Shown: piece by piece, positions 56,200 to 64,000 of the stretch
Numbering within the stretch: the first letter of the stretch is position 1
Layout of the letters: each line of letters opens with the position of its first letter
DNA from: Bifidobacterium asteroides
GTDB taxonomy: Bacteria > Actinomycetota > Actinomycetes > Actinomycetales > Bifidobacteriaceae
Reading direction: 5' to 3'
Assembly (NCBI RefSeq): GCF_030758775.1
Contig: NZ_CP132384.1
Location: forward strand, 620,001 to 684,000
Length of the DNA stretch: 64,000 nt
Made by a program: the position numbers and the translations under genes
Notes under the pieces: generated by a model
Told to the model about the DNA's origin: nothing
Database searches by the model: none
Seen by the model: the letters and a program-made list of their open reading frames with translations, nothing else

Positions 56200-57461
56200 A
56201 TGACGACAGCGACGAGGACCGTGAACGGGATGCCTGGGGACGACCAGGAGCATGCCGGTAAGGGCGCTGGCCCCCATCTGGTGCTAGCCGGTGGTGGGAC
56301 GGCAGGGCATGTCAACCCCCTGCTCAGCGTGGCTGCGGCCATTCGGGAACGCTGCCCCCAGGCGGCTGTCAGCGTGATCGGTACTGCTGTCGGGCTGGAG
56401 CACGACCTGGTGCCGGCCGCCGGACTTCCCCTGGACCTGATTGAGAAGGTGCCCTTCCCCGTCGCCCCGGCAAGGCCGCCCTGGGCTTTCCCCGGCGTTG
56501 GCGGCATGAGGTGCAGCGAGTCCGAGAATATCTGCAGGAACGGTCGGCCGACCTGGTGGTCGGCTTTGGTGGCTATGCCTCGGCGCCGGCCTACAGGGCT
56601 GCGCGGAACCTGGGTCTGCCCATCGTCGTCCACGAGCAGAACGCCCGGGCAGGCATGGCCAACAAGCTGGGCGCTCGCTGGGCTGATTTCGTAGGTACAG
56701 CCTATGAGGATACCGGCATCCGAGCCCGGGCCGGAGTGCCTGTGCGCCGCGTGGGTCTTCCCCTGCGGCCAGCTATCGCCCGACTGGCCAAGCGGATGGA
56801 GGCTGATCCCTCGGGCGCTCGCCGGGAGTCGGCGCAGTCCTTGGGTCTGGATCCCGATAGGCCCATCCTGCTGGTCACCGGGGGATCCCTGGGTGCGCTC
56901 AGCCTGAATAAGGCGGTGGCTGGCGCGGCCCGGCAACTATTGGAGCGAACCCAGGTCATTCATCTGACGGGCCGCGGCAAGGCCGACCAAGTCAGAGAGC
57001 AGGTGGCGGCTGATCTGGGCGATGCGGCCATCAACGATTTGGACCCGGCCCACCAGGGCCGGGGGGACTACCATATGGCCGAATACTTGGAGCGGATCGA
57101 TCTGGCCTTCGCCTGCGCCGATCTGGTGGTCTGCAGGGCTGGTGCTGGCTCTGTCAGCGAGCTGGCCGCCCTGGGGGTGCCCGCAGTCTACGTGCCCCTG
57201 CCCATCGGCAACGGCGAGCAGCGATTCAACGCCCAGCCAGTCGTTCAGGCCGGGGGAGGGCTCATGGTCGATGATGCGGCGCTGGACGCCAAATGGGTGG
57301 TCGAGCATGTCCCTGCTCTTATGGCTGATAAGGATAGGCTGGCTGATATGCGCCGCCGGGCCTGGGGGTACGGGATTCGTGACGCTGCCCAGGTTATGGC
57401 CGAGCAGATTCTGACCATGGCCGACCAACACCTTGCCCGCCAGGACTCAGGGAGGGCCTAA
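56200..57461 (+). pseudogene. murG: murG (lipid II-forming N-acetylglucosaminyltransferase), interrupted by an apparent -1 frameshift
   Basis: MurG adds GlcNAc to lipid I. The first part (from ATG 56200) has the N-domain loop [19 protein letters not shown] and runs to IEKVPFP. The frame must then move back by one base at the CCCC run 56457-56460. Read that way it continues as [20 protein letters not shown] and joins the second part ([48 protein letters not shown]) up to 57461. The merged protein is about 420 residues and otherwise complete. Unshifted, translation ends at 56694. Because murG is normally essential, a one-C sequencing deletion in the run is the most likely cause; real mutation or ribosomal slippage are alternatives. 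Confidence 0.88.
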
Positions 57462-57536
57462 TCGGGCATAATGGAGGCAGGCGACGGGCGACCCCGTCCT
57501 GGATGGTCCTGAACTGTTGGAGGAGATGCAACTACT

Positions 57537-59171
57537 GTGCCCAAGCATGAATTGAATACTGTGCCCGGTCGGCAGGACGGCGGCGACCGGTCCCTGCCGG
57601 TTCTGGACCCCTGCCTGCCTGCCTTGGCCCAGGCCGGAGTGCGCGACCCCAGGGATTTGGGGCCCACCCACTTCATCGGCATCGGCGGGGCCGGGATGAG
57701 CGTGCTGGCCGAGATGCTCCACCAGGAGGGGGTGCAGGTCTCGGGCTCCGACCGCGCCGAGGGGGACAAGACCCGCCGCCTGTGTCAGCTGGGAATCCCG
57801 GTCGCCATCGGCCAGGACGCCAGCAACGTGGCCGGGGCTCGCACGGTGGTCTGGTCCAGTGCCATCAAGCCCGACAATCCCGAAATTCTCGCGGCTCGTG
57901 AGGCCGGCGCCCGGCTGGTCCATCGCAGTGACATTCTGGCCCTGCTCATGGCATCCAGGATTTCAGTCACCGTAGCTGGAGCCCATGGCAAGACCACCAC
58001 CAGCGCGCTCTTGGCCCACCTGCTGACCAAGGGCGGCCAAGGGGATCTGGCTGATTCCAGCTACGCCATCGGGGGCAGCCTTCAGAGCGGCCAGGGGCCC
58101 ATGGACGGAGGGCATATGGGGGCCGGACGGGTCCTGGTGGCTGAGGCGGACGAGTCCGACGGCAGCTTTGGCAAGTACACTCCCGACATCGCCATCATCA
58201 CCAACGTGGAGCCCGACCATCTGGACCACTACGGCACGGCTGACGCCTTCCACCAGGCCTTCGTGGAACATGCCAGGCATGCCCGCCGCTTCCTGGTGGT
58301 CTGCGGGGACGACCAGGGAGCCCTGGAGGTGCTGCGGCGGCTGCACGGGGACTGCCAGGCCAAGATCATCGTCTATGCTTCGGATCCCCAGCTGAATATG
58401 GACTCCCTGCCCGGGGTCCTCGGCCTGGTTCGCATCGAGTCCGAGTCCGAAAGCAGCGGCAGCGGTCGTGAGCATTGCCGTTTGGCTCTCCCGGCGCAGG
58501 TGCTTCAGGCAGCAGGGTTGGATGCCAGCAAGCCGCTCGAATTGCAGGTGGACTTGGCGATTCCCGGCATTCACAATGCCCGCAATGCAGCCGCGGCCAT
58601 CATCGCCGCCATCCTGTTGGGAATGGATCCCGATGCAGCCGCCGCTTCTGCAGCCGACTTCCGTGGGGCCTCTCGACGCTTCGAGGTCCGCGGAATCCAG
58701 CACGGGGTCACCGTAGTTGATGATTACGCCCATCATCCTACGGAGATCGCCGCCCTGCTGACAGCCGCCAGACGGCGTTATCCGGGGCGGACCATCAGGG
58801 TGCTCTTCCAGCCTCACCTGTATTCGCGAACGGCCATCTTTGCTGACCGGTTCGCAGATGCTTTGTCCCTGGCGGACGATGTGACCGTCACCGACATCTT
58901 CCCCGCCCGCGAGCTGGCCAGCGATTTTCCGGGCGTGGATGCCGGGACCATCCCTGCCGCCGCTCGCAAGGCATCGAATCAGGAGTCCCGGGATTCCGGG
59001 AAGAGGTCGACCGGAGCTGTCTTCCGGGCCTGCCCGGACATGCATCAGGCAGCTCTGGATCTGGCCGAGCGGGCAGAGCCGGGGGATGTGATCCTGACTG
59101 TGGGCGCCGGTGATGTCACCGCCATGGGAACGGTCATTCTTGACAAGCTTGCTGAACGGGACGAGCAGTGA
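57537..59171 (+). CDS. murC: UDP-N-acetylmuramate--L-alanine ligase
   Basis: MurC adds the first residue, L-alanine, to UDP-MurNAc. Motifs are HFIGIGGAGMSVLAEML, P-loop VAGAHGKTTTSALL with Lys152, NVEPDHLDHYG, and the C-domain DDYAHHPTEIAALL. The start is GTG; GGAGGAG lies 11 bases upstream, slightly far. The protein is long (544 residues) owing to a 35-residue N-terminal tail and loops near 290-310 and 480-495. Confidence 0.95.
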   Translation: MPKHELNTVPGRQDGGDRSLPVLDPCLPALAQAGVRDPRDLGPTHFIGIGGAGMSVLAEMLHQEGVQVSGSDRAEGDKTRRLCQLGIPVAIGQDASNVAGARTVVWSSAIKPDNPEILAAREAGARLVHRSDILALLMASRISVTVAGAHGKTTTSALLAHLLTKGGQGDLADSSYAIGGSLQSGQGPMDGGHMGAGRVLVAEADESDGSFGKYTPDIAIITNVEPDHLDHYGTADAFHQAFVEHARHARRFLVVCGDDQGALEVLRRLHGDCQAKIIVYASDPQLNMDSLPGVLGLVRIESESESSGSGREHCRLALPAQVLQAAGLDASKPLELQVDLAIPGIHNARNAAAAIIAAILLGMDPDAAAASAADFRGASRRFEVRGIQHGVTVVDDYAHHPTEIAALLTAARRRYPGRTIRVLFQPHLYSRTAIFADRFADALSLADDVTVTDIFPARELASDFPGVDAGTIPAAARKASNQESRDSGKRSTGAVFRACPDMHQAALDLAERAEPGDVILTVGAGDVTAMGTVILDKLAERDEQ

Positions 59172-60433
59172 AGACCGGCAAGGGTCGCAGCGCCTCCGGC
59201 GGAGCCTCTTCCAGAAGCAGGGCCGTCCGGGCTGCCAAGGCCGCACGGACAGCCCGGTCTGGGCGCACCGCCAAGCCTTTGGGAGAGGAACCGCAGACCG
59301 GCAGAAACGCCAGATCGGGAAGGTCGGCCGCTTCCGATGCTGCGGGATTGGCAGGTCGCCGGTCCAAGGCTGAAAAGACAGGCGGCAGGGGCAGGCGTCT
59401 CAAGCGGTCCAAGCGTCTCAAGAGTCGTCCCAATCGTGCCAAGAATGCAGGCGGATCCCGGACGCGTAGCCCAAGGTCGGCCTCTTCATCCTCCCGCTCG
59501 CTGGTCAAAGGCAGCAGCGCCTCAGCCTCCAAGTCTGTGGCATCCAAGTCTGCAGAATCTCGTTCGACGAGTTCGGCCGGCGGATTCGTCGATGCCCGGA
59601 CCATACCGCCGGACCGACCCGTCTCAGGCAGGATTGGCACCGACCAGGAGGATCAGGGGCTGGGGATCTTCGTACGGCCCAAGGTTCTGGACTTTCAGGC
59701 CCGGGTGCGCGAGAAGAAGAAGGTCAGTCGCAGGCTGGTCCTGATCCGGACAGGTGTCGTCCTCCTGGTCATGGCTCTGATTGCAGGACTGTCATGGCTG
59801 CTTTTTCTCTCGCCGGTCTTCCGCCTGCAGACCGAAAAGATCGATGTCAGCGGCGGCAATGCATGGGTGTCCAACGATCGGGTGGCCTCAATCGTGGCTC
59901 ATCAGGGGGATCGCTCGCTGCTGCTGATTTCCACTAATGGAGTCGAGGAGGAGATCAGCGGCATGGCCGGGGTGACCGATGCCAAGGTCCGCAAGAGTTT
60001 TCCGCACGGTCTGGAGGTGACCTTCGATGCCCAGGAGCCCACTGCGGTCTTCAAGGATGCACAGGACAGACTGACGGCCGTAGACAGACAGGGAAGGGTG
60101 CTCAATACTGTGTCCAAGCCGGTGAAGGGAGTGCCGGTCATCCAGGTCTCCACCGTCAACCGTGCCCAGCAGGATCAGGCGGTCAGGCAGACCCTGCGGA
60201 TACTGTCGACCATGCCCGAGGCCATGCGTCATTCGGTGACCAAGGTGACTGCGGAAACCCAGGACTCCATCACCACCGAGCTGGACCAGGGCAAACATGT
60301 CATCATCTGGGGCGACGGCTCCGACCTGAAGCTCAAGCAGGCGGTGGTCGACAAGATCATCAATGATCCGTCCAAGATCGGCGACAAGCATCAGTTGGAT
60401 GTGTCGGCGCCCCTGCGACCCATCGTTAAATAG
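59168..60433 (+). CDS. ftsQ: cell division protein FtsQ
   Basis: FtsQ bridges FtsB/FtsL to the division machinery. The first 160 residues are a basic Ser/Arg/Lys/Ala-rich cytoplasmic tail of low complexity. A transmembrane helix (about 190-215) and a POTRA domain (about 222-290, with EKIDVSGGNAWVSNDRV and GVTDAKVRKSFPHGLEV) follow, then the beta domain. The GTG start lies in the murC stop. It converges on dtd with an eight-base overlap. No ddl or ftsA follows. Confidence 0.92.
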   Translation: MKTGKGRSASGGASSRSRAVRAAKAARTARSGRTAKPLGEEPQTGRNARSGRSAASDAAGLAGRRSKAEKTGGRGRRLKRSKRLKSRPNRAKNAGGSRTRSPRSASSSSRSLVKGSSASASKSVASKSAESRSTSSAGGFVDARTIPPDRPVSGRIGTDQEDQGLGIFVRPKVLDFQARVREKKKVSRRLVLIRTGVVLLVMALIAGLSWLLFLSPVFRLQTEKIDVSGGNAWVSNDRVASIVAHQGDRSLLLISTNGVEEEISGMAGVTDAKVRKSFPHGLEVTFDAQEPTAVFKDAQDRLTAVDRQGRVLNTVSKPVKGVPVIQVSTVNRAQQDQAVRQTLRILSTMPEAMRHSVTKVTAETQDSITTELDQGKHVIIWGDGSDLKLKQAVVDKIINDPSKIGDKHQLDVSAPLRPIVK

Positions 60434-60926
60434 TCGCTGAAGGAGCAGCCGTCTTCAGCAGCCTGTCGGTATCCAGCAGGATGGTCACCGGTCCGTCGTT
60501 GACCAGATCCACTCGCATGTGGGCGCCGAATTGTCCGACGGCAACTGGCACACCGGTCGCGGCCAGGGCTCGGTTCAGGTCCTGCCAGACGCTTTGGGCG
60601 TGTCGGGGCTCTCCGGCCGCCATGAAGCTGGGACGATTGCCGCGACGCAGATCCGCATAGAGGGTGAACTGGGAGATGGAGAGGATGGAGCCGCCGCAGT
60701 CCAGGACCGACCGGTTCATCCGGCCCTCCTCATCGGCGAAGATGCGCATCCGTGTCAGCTTGCGCACGGCATAGTCCACCTGGGCATCGCCGTCGCTGTC
60801 CTGGACGGCCACCAGGAGCAGGAGACCCGTGCCGATGCTCTGTGGCGTGAAATCGGGATCCGGCTGCCCCTGCTCGTCGACCACATCGACCCGTGCACGG
60901 CTGACCCGTTGTATAACGATTCTCAT
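60426..60926 (-). CDS. dtd: D-aminoacyl-tRNA deacylase
   Basis: Dtd removes D-amino acids (and mischarged glycine) from tRNA. The family motifs SQFTLYADLRRGNRPSF and NDGPVTILLD are present, and the N-terminus (MRIVIQRVSRARVDV) is typical. The 166-residue length is slightly long because of an insert near residues 20-35. Its 3' end overlaps that of ftsQ. Confidence 0.95.
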   Translation of the reverse strand: MRIVIQRVSRARVDVVDEQGQPDPDFTPQSIGTGLLLLVAVQDSDGDAQVDYAVRKLTRMRIFADEEGRMNRSVLDCGGSILSISQFTLYADLRRGNRPSFMAAGEPRHAQSVWQDLNRALAATGVPVAVGQFGAHMRVDLVNDGPVTILLDTDRLLKTAAPSATI

Positions 60927-60944
60927 GGTTCCAGTCTAAAGACT

Positions 60945-61214
60945 TCAGGCGTTGTTATAGTGCCGAAGGGAAAAGCTGGGCCGGTATTTGGTGGGGGTCA
61001 GGGTAAAGAGCCGTTTGAAGACCAGCATGAGGGATGCCCGCTTCAACGGAGGCATGACAGAGCGATTCTTGTCAACGGTCCAGTCAATGGCTATTTCCAC
61101 AACTCTTTCGGTATGCAGCTTCAGGCCGAAGTCCACTATGCCCGTGTTATTAAGGTAATCCTGACAGACTGGATCATCGATACAGTCCTGATCAGTGTGC
61201 ACGGATGATGTCAT
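60945..61214 (-). CDS. small hypothetical ORF upstream of dtd
   Basis: This 89-residue frame lies 18 bases before dtd on the same strand. I do not recognise it. It has no membrane segment and an AT-richer composition than its neighbours. A weak AGCAGG lies nine bases before the ATG. It may be a real small gene or leftover coding sequence, as the next gene (GNAT) is also broken. Confidence 0.3.
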   Translation of the reverse strand: MTSSVHTDQDCIDDPVCQDYLNNTGIVDFGLKLHTERVVEIAIDWTVDKNRSVMPPLKRASLMLVFKRLFTLTPTKYRPSFSLRHYNNA

Positions 61215-61485
61215 GATGAATTACCTGCTTCCCTCTGGGGGGCGGATTCTGGCCACTCATGGTTTGCGTCGGGTCGTCTCCGATCCGTCGGTGCCGCTCG
61301 GCTGTACAGACGCATCCGTCAATTGACTGCTGCGTCATGCTCCAGTCGGTCTGAACGTCGGTGCCCAAGGTGAAGGCGTGCTCGCCGGTCCGTTTGAAGC
61401 CCATGGCCTGATAGAAACGTTGAGCGGGCTCATTTGTTCTTAATTCGGTCGCTGGGATATGTCTGTGTTGATGGCCACTGTTCTC
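61192..61485 (-). pseudogene. truncated GNAT-family N-acetyltransferase
   Basis: The frame reads HIPATELRTNEPAQRFYQ, then AMGFKRTGEHAFTLGTDV and QTDWSM. That is the C-terminal third of a GNAT acetyltransferase (the NEPAxxFYxxxGF motif and the TDW ending). The N-terminal acetyl-CoA-binding part is missing: upstream the frame runs into the 3' end of the SMR gene. The tail after TDWSM is also non-standard. It appears to be a remnant left by insertion or deletion at the SMR gene boundary. Confidence 0.7.
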
Positions 61486-61801
61486 AGTTGACGACCTTGA
61501 GTCCGACCACGCAGGCGACCAAACCGATGATGAGCAGAATGCGGGCGAGTGAAACAGGCTCCGAGCCCGTAGCCATGGCGTATAGGACAGTCAAGGCAGC
61601 TCCGATGCCGACCCAGACCGCGTAGGCCGTGCTGGTAGGGATGTTGCGCATGGCAAAGGCTAGACCCATCATGCTGAGAATCAATCCAACGATGAAAACC
61701 ATGTCCGGGACGATTTTGGTAAAGCCTTGAGACTTGCCTAGGGCGGTGGCCCAGACTGATTCACAGATGCCAGCGAGTATGAGTACGATCCACGAGGACA
61801 T
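61484..61801 (-). CDS. gdx: SMR-family exporter, probable guanidinium exporter (Gdx/SugE type)
   Basis: This 105-residue, four-helix small multidrug resistance protein has the key Glu in GICESVWATALG. The MRNIPTSTAYAVWVGIG stretch fits the Gdx (SugE) branch better than EmrE. Gdx proteins export guanidinium in exchange for protons. ATG 61801 has AAAGG five bases upstream. A guanidine-III-like riboswitch lies directly before it, which strongly supports guanidinium as substrate. An in-frame ATG at 61846 would lie inside the riboswitch and is rejected. Confidence 0.87.
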   Translation of the reverse strand: MSSWIVLILAGICESVWATALGKSQGFTKIVPDMVFIVGLILSMMGLAFAMRNIPTSTAYAVWVGIGAALTVLYAMATGSEPVSLARILLIIGLVACVVGLKVVN

Positions 61802-61804
61802 GGC

Positions 61805-61853
61805 TGCCTTTCGGCAAGTCTTGTCGCTGTCCGGGTACTTGACCATCGTCCGG
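61805..61853 (-). promoter_or_regulatory. guanidine-III (ykkC-III) riboswitch with RBS-sequestering hairpin
   Basis: On the minus strand, 61853 down to 61813 (41 bases) has CCGGACGA at the 5' end, GTACCCGG in the middle and GACAAGAC near the 3' end. These sit in the order and spacing of the guanidine-III aptamer as I recall it from Thermobifida/Thermus-type structures. The pairing arms covary: GGTCAAG pairs with CTTGCC here. The 3' arm overlaps TGCC-GAAA-GGCA (61805-61816), a hairpin that hides the AAAGG ribosome site. Ligand binding would free the site, so this is a translational ON switch. Confidence 0.85.
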
Positions 61854-61870
61854 GAACCTGCATCAGGTTC
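61854..61870 (-). promoter_or_regulatory. perfect hairpin directly upstream of the riboswitch
   Basis: On the minus strand GAACCTG and CAGGTTC form a perfect 7-bp stem with a three-base loop, touching the aptamer 5' end. It may be part of the leader or insulate the aptamer; function unknown. Confidence 0.5.
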
Positions 61871-61878
61871 TGCGCATC

Positions 61879-61884
61879 AGAGTA
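61879..61884 (-). promoter_or_regulatory. possible extended -10 box of the SMR gene
   Basis: On the minus strand TGCTACTCT gives a TGn-extended -10 (TACTCT). Transcription would begin about 75 bases before the ATG, leaving room for the hairpin and riboswitch. No good -35 box is visible. Confidence 0.3.
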
Positions 61885-62094
61885 GCACGGGTTGAATCGT
61901 AAGATGTTGAGTCAGATATTTTTATGGCGGTTCAAAGGCCGTAAATGATCAATGCCGATTCAATTCGTCAAAGATCCTGCACATTTGGGATTACATTGTT
62001 GCTTGTCCACGAGGAATGGAGAACGCTGCAACCTAGGTGATCTGGTCGATTAAAGCTGTCAAAAGCACACATGGTTACATCGCATGTCTTGGCT

Positions 62095-63696
62095 TCACCG
62101 CCTCACTAGCGTCAGTATCAGCTGCCACCTTCCTTTGAAGCTGGAAAAACTATGAGTGATGACTTTTTGTAGTCTTTCCTCGTTATCAGCCTCTGAGCTT
62201 ATAGATGTTGATAAGTACTGACGATCATCGAAGATAGCAGCTAAATAGATTTTGCAGTCCTCTTGGTCGCAACAATTGAACTCTGGATCATTGGTGTCGA
62301 TTTTATTTATCAAGCGTGTGATAGCGCGTTGACGTTCTGTTGCTTCAGGACTTATATCGTTTTTCTGTTTGAGGTTATCAGATTCTAGGGTTTTCTGAAG
62401 TTCCTGAGTTGATAAAGAAAGCAAGGGAACTTGATTTGTGGTGCGGGAAGCGGGATCACATATTTCTGCCCATTTCCCTTTTTCAGCGGGTATTATGACG
62501 GTATGCATCAAATACTCGCGATGAGTATCCACGGATAATTCGGAGCTTAAGTATGACGCCGCAATTTTTGTGAATGCTTCGTAGTGAATCTGTTCTATAT
62601 TACGCTGGTCATCTTTTATCAAATTGCTAACCCACCATTTATGAATGGGAGCTAAAAACCAATTCCAGCAGGGTAGCAGATAGATGACGACGATCAATAT
62701 CGGCACCAAAAGAGTGATTAAGAACATAGGCATAGTTGTTGGATTCAATACGATGGCAAAGGTAAGCACTGATATAAGCCAAGAAGACAATACTGTAAAG
62801 ACTCGATATATCCATTTACAAACCATGCGACCCTTGTAGTGTTCTAGGTTCTTTCTACTTGGGCGACCGCCAACGCCGATGTCTAGCATAAACAGAGGAT
62901 CTAACAAGCAAGGAACCAGCTCAAAAGCAACAGTTATAATAAACGTCCCTATAGAGGCCACTGGGTGATTGTTTATTCTGGCGAATAGCGCTGCTATTCC
63001 ATATGTTATAAAAGCAGCAGGAGTAGTCATGAGTATCAATCCGCAAGTAATACGAAGAAAAGCATCGGCTTTCGGGTGTCTTCTGACCAATGATCCCTTA
63101 GCTAATGACTGATATTCATTGAGGTGATCTGATCTCAGCATTTCGTTTTCCTGTATCATGTGAAACGAAAAGACCTGTTTTACGCCATAGCTAAGAGCAA
63201 AGGCTGCGATATTGAGGCTGACGAATATCAATAACAGGCTCAGACCAAAATCGTTCTGCTGCAACATATCAGGAGATATGTAGCCTGTGACAATGCTAAT
63301 AGCACATGACAGGAAACAGACGAATACAATGAATGCTCTCGCTTTGCTGGATGATTCAGGAGTTTTTGTTTCCAAAAAAGCTGTCACAATAATGACGCTT
63401 ATGATTAATGTCCACAAAGCCAGCAGCATATTTGCAGAGTCTTTATAGGGATTGTCAAGCACGAAATTGTGGGGGAAGGTATTTTGCTTATACCAACTTC
63501 GCTCTGCTTTATTTTCAATTAAGTTATATTCTGCCAACCTGAGACCGATTCCTGATGCTAAAAGCAGGACAGAGTATGCTATTGCTACAAAGAATTGCCT
63601 TACATTTTCAGCGTGCCAGCTTTCTGCTGGATGGAATATTGGAGCAATACTCGAATGATCTCTTGTAGTGGACATAATTGAAACCCGCTCTATCAT
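62095..63696 (-). CDS. large multi-pass membrane protein of unknown function, low GC
   Basis: I do not recognise this 533-residue protein. About eight hydrophobic segments occur between residues 33 and 352 (near 33-55, 87-108, 118-142, 148-170, 216-240, 246-268, 300-322 and 327-352). A soluble, charged C-terminal domain of about 180 residues follows, with a Cys-rich patch (EFNCCDQEDCKIY). Base composition is far more AT-rich (about 40-45% GC) than the rest of the window, a sign of transfer. Possible starts are ATG 63696 (GAGAG three bases upstream) and ATG 63675. No partner gene is visible in the window; the next gene to the right is outside. Confidence 0.75.
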   Translation of the reverse strand: MIERVSIMSTTRDHSSIAPIFHPAESWHAENVRQFFVAIAYSVLLLASGIGLRLAEYNLIENKAERSWYKQNTFPHNFVLDNPYKDSANMLLALWTLIISVIIVTAFLETKTPESSSKARAFIVFVCFLSCAISIVTGYISPDMLQQNDFGLSLLLIFVSLNIAAFALSYGVKQVFSFHMIQENEMLRSDHLNEYQSLAKGSLVRRHPKADAFLRITCGLILMTTPAAFITYGIAALFARINNHPVASIGTFIITVAFELVPCLLDPLFMLDIGVGGRPSRKNLEHYKGRMVCKWIYRVFTVLSSWLISVLTFAIVLNPTTMPMFLITLLVPILIVVIYLLPCWNWFLAPIHKWWVSNLIKDDQRNIEQIHYEAFTKIAASYLSSELSVDTHREYLMHTVIIPAEKGKWAEICDPASRTTNQVPLLSLSTQELQKTLESDNLKQKNDISPEATERQRAITRLINKIDTNDPEFNCCDQEDCKIYLAAIFDDRQYLSTSISSEADNEERLQKVITHSFSSFKGRWQLILTLVRR

Positions 63697-64000
63697 CGTC
63701 TCTCATTGTGACCTTATAAAGTTAAATATAAATATGATTAAAGGACATGTAGTTTGTATACTGTCCTGGTTGTGGATCGAGAAACAAGATGACCATCGAA
63801 CTGGCCAGTGAGTTGGAATTGCTTGTTTGCTAGGTCTTTCCATTTAAAGGGTTTCACTCTAATGCTGTGACGCCTAGACGATGTAAGGCATACGCTCACA
63901 ATGAGCTCGGTATCATAAGGTTGAATCAGGGTTGATTCAGGGTCGTTTCAGGGGTTTGCCGGATGTTGTCTTACGCGCCGATCGGCTATTCATGTAAATA
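63697..64000. other. AT-rich region without a recognised gene at the window end
   Basis: No convincing coding sequence, tRNA or terminator is seen. The first 60 bases are very AT-rich and should hold the promoter of the membrane-protein gene. Near 63923-63955 there are short imperfect direct repeats of a TTGATTCAGGG-like unit. The window ends here, so a neighbour may begin beyond. Confidence 0.5.

Noticed and set aside
56442-56510. A separate second gene starting at 56511 for the C-terminal half of murG
   Set aside because: The in-frame sequence before 56511 back to 56460 is also MurG-like, so the two halves are one gene with a shift, not two genes.
60519-61208. A 229-residue plus-strand frame across dtd and the intergenic region
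   Set aside because: It overlaps dtd antisense and has no recognisable domain.

Overview
This 64 kb window is high-GC (roughly 60% by eye) and reads as a Bifidobacterium chromosome. I infer this from the gene order and content: PriA-type HisA in a his operon, a MraZ-to-FtsQ wall cluster without FtsA, a FtsZ-SepF-YggT-DivIVA cluster, a lexA / LysM / nrdR trio, L-lactate dehydrogenase and an inducible sucrose operon. The GC level and the abgB-like and csc genes would fit an insect-gut species, but this is inference and no rRNA is present to test it. I see no tRNA, rRNA, IS element, prophage or CRISPR array.

Layout. (1) 1-5.6 kb: dxr (5' end cut by the window), ispG, a membrane alpha/beta hydrolase, recO and uppS, linking MEP isoprenoid synthesis to undecaprenyl carrier lipid. 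(2) 5.7-13.3 kb, accessory metabolism: an AbgB-like M20 amidohydrolase with an MFS carrier, then on the minus strand sucrose hydrolase cscA, sucrose permease cscB, a LacI regulator with paired operators over the cscB promoter, and a thiamine-binding-type protein. (3) 13.5-21.3 kb: glyS, dusB, then ftsZ-sepF-yggT-divIVA-lspA-rluD. (4) 21.3-31.9 kb: dnaE, then hisD-hisC-hisB-unknown-hisH-priA and a GlnA2-like glutamine synthetase. (5) 31.9-43.3 kb: a minus-strand operon (methyltransferase, hrpA, Cys-rich surface protein), hflX, ldh, a CDF metal exporter, and the divergent lexA / SOS division inhibitor / nrdR locus with three SOS boxes. (6) 43.4-60.4 kb: helD, then the division and wall cluster mraZ-rsmH-ftsL-ftsI-(MurE-like pseudoenzyme)-murF-mraY-murD-ftsW-murG-murC-ftsQ, with MraZ boxes upstream. 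murG carries an apparent one-base frameshift. (7) 60.4-64 kb: dtd, then an AT-richer accessory tail with a small unknown ORF, a truncated GNAT gene, an SMR exporter preceded by what looks like a guanidine-III riboswitch, and a large multi-pass membrane protein of unknown function.

The most noteworthy signals are the guanidine-III-like riboswitch with a built-in RBS switch, the MurE-derived protein that has lost its ATP-binding loop and ligase domain, the murG frameshift in an essential gene, the eight exact 33-nt-period repeats in DivIVA, and the low-GC membrane protein at the right end. I found no clearly new multi-gene system; most of the window is conserved housekeeping sequence.
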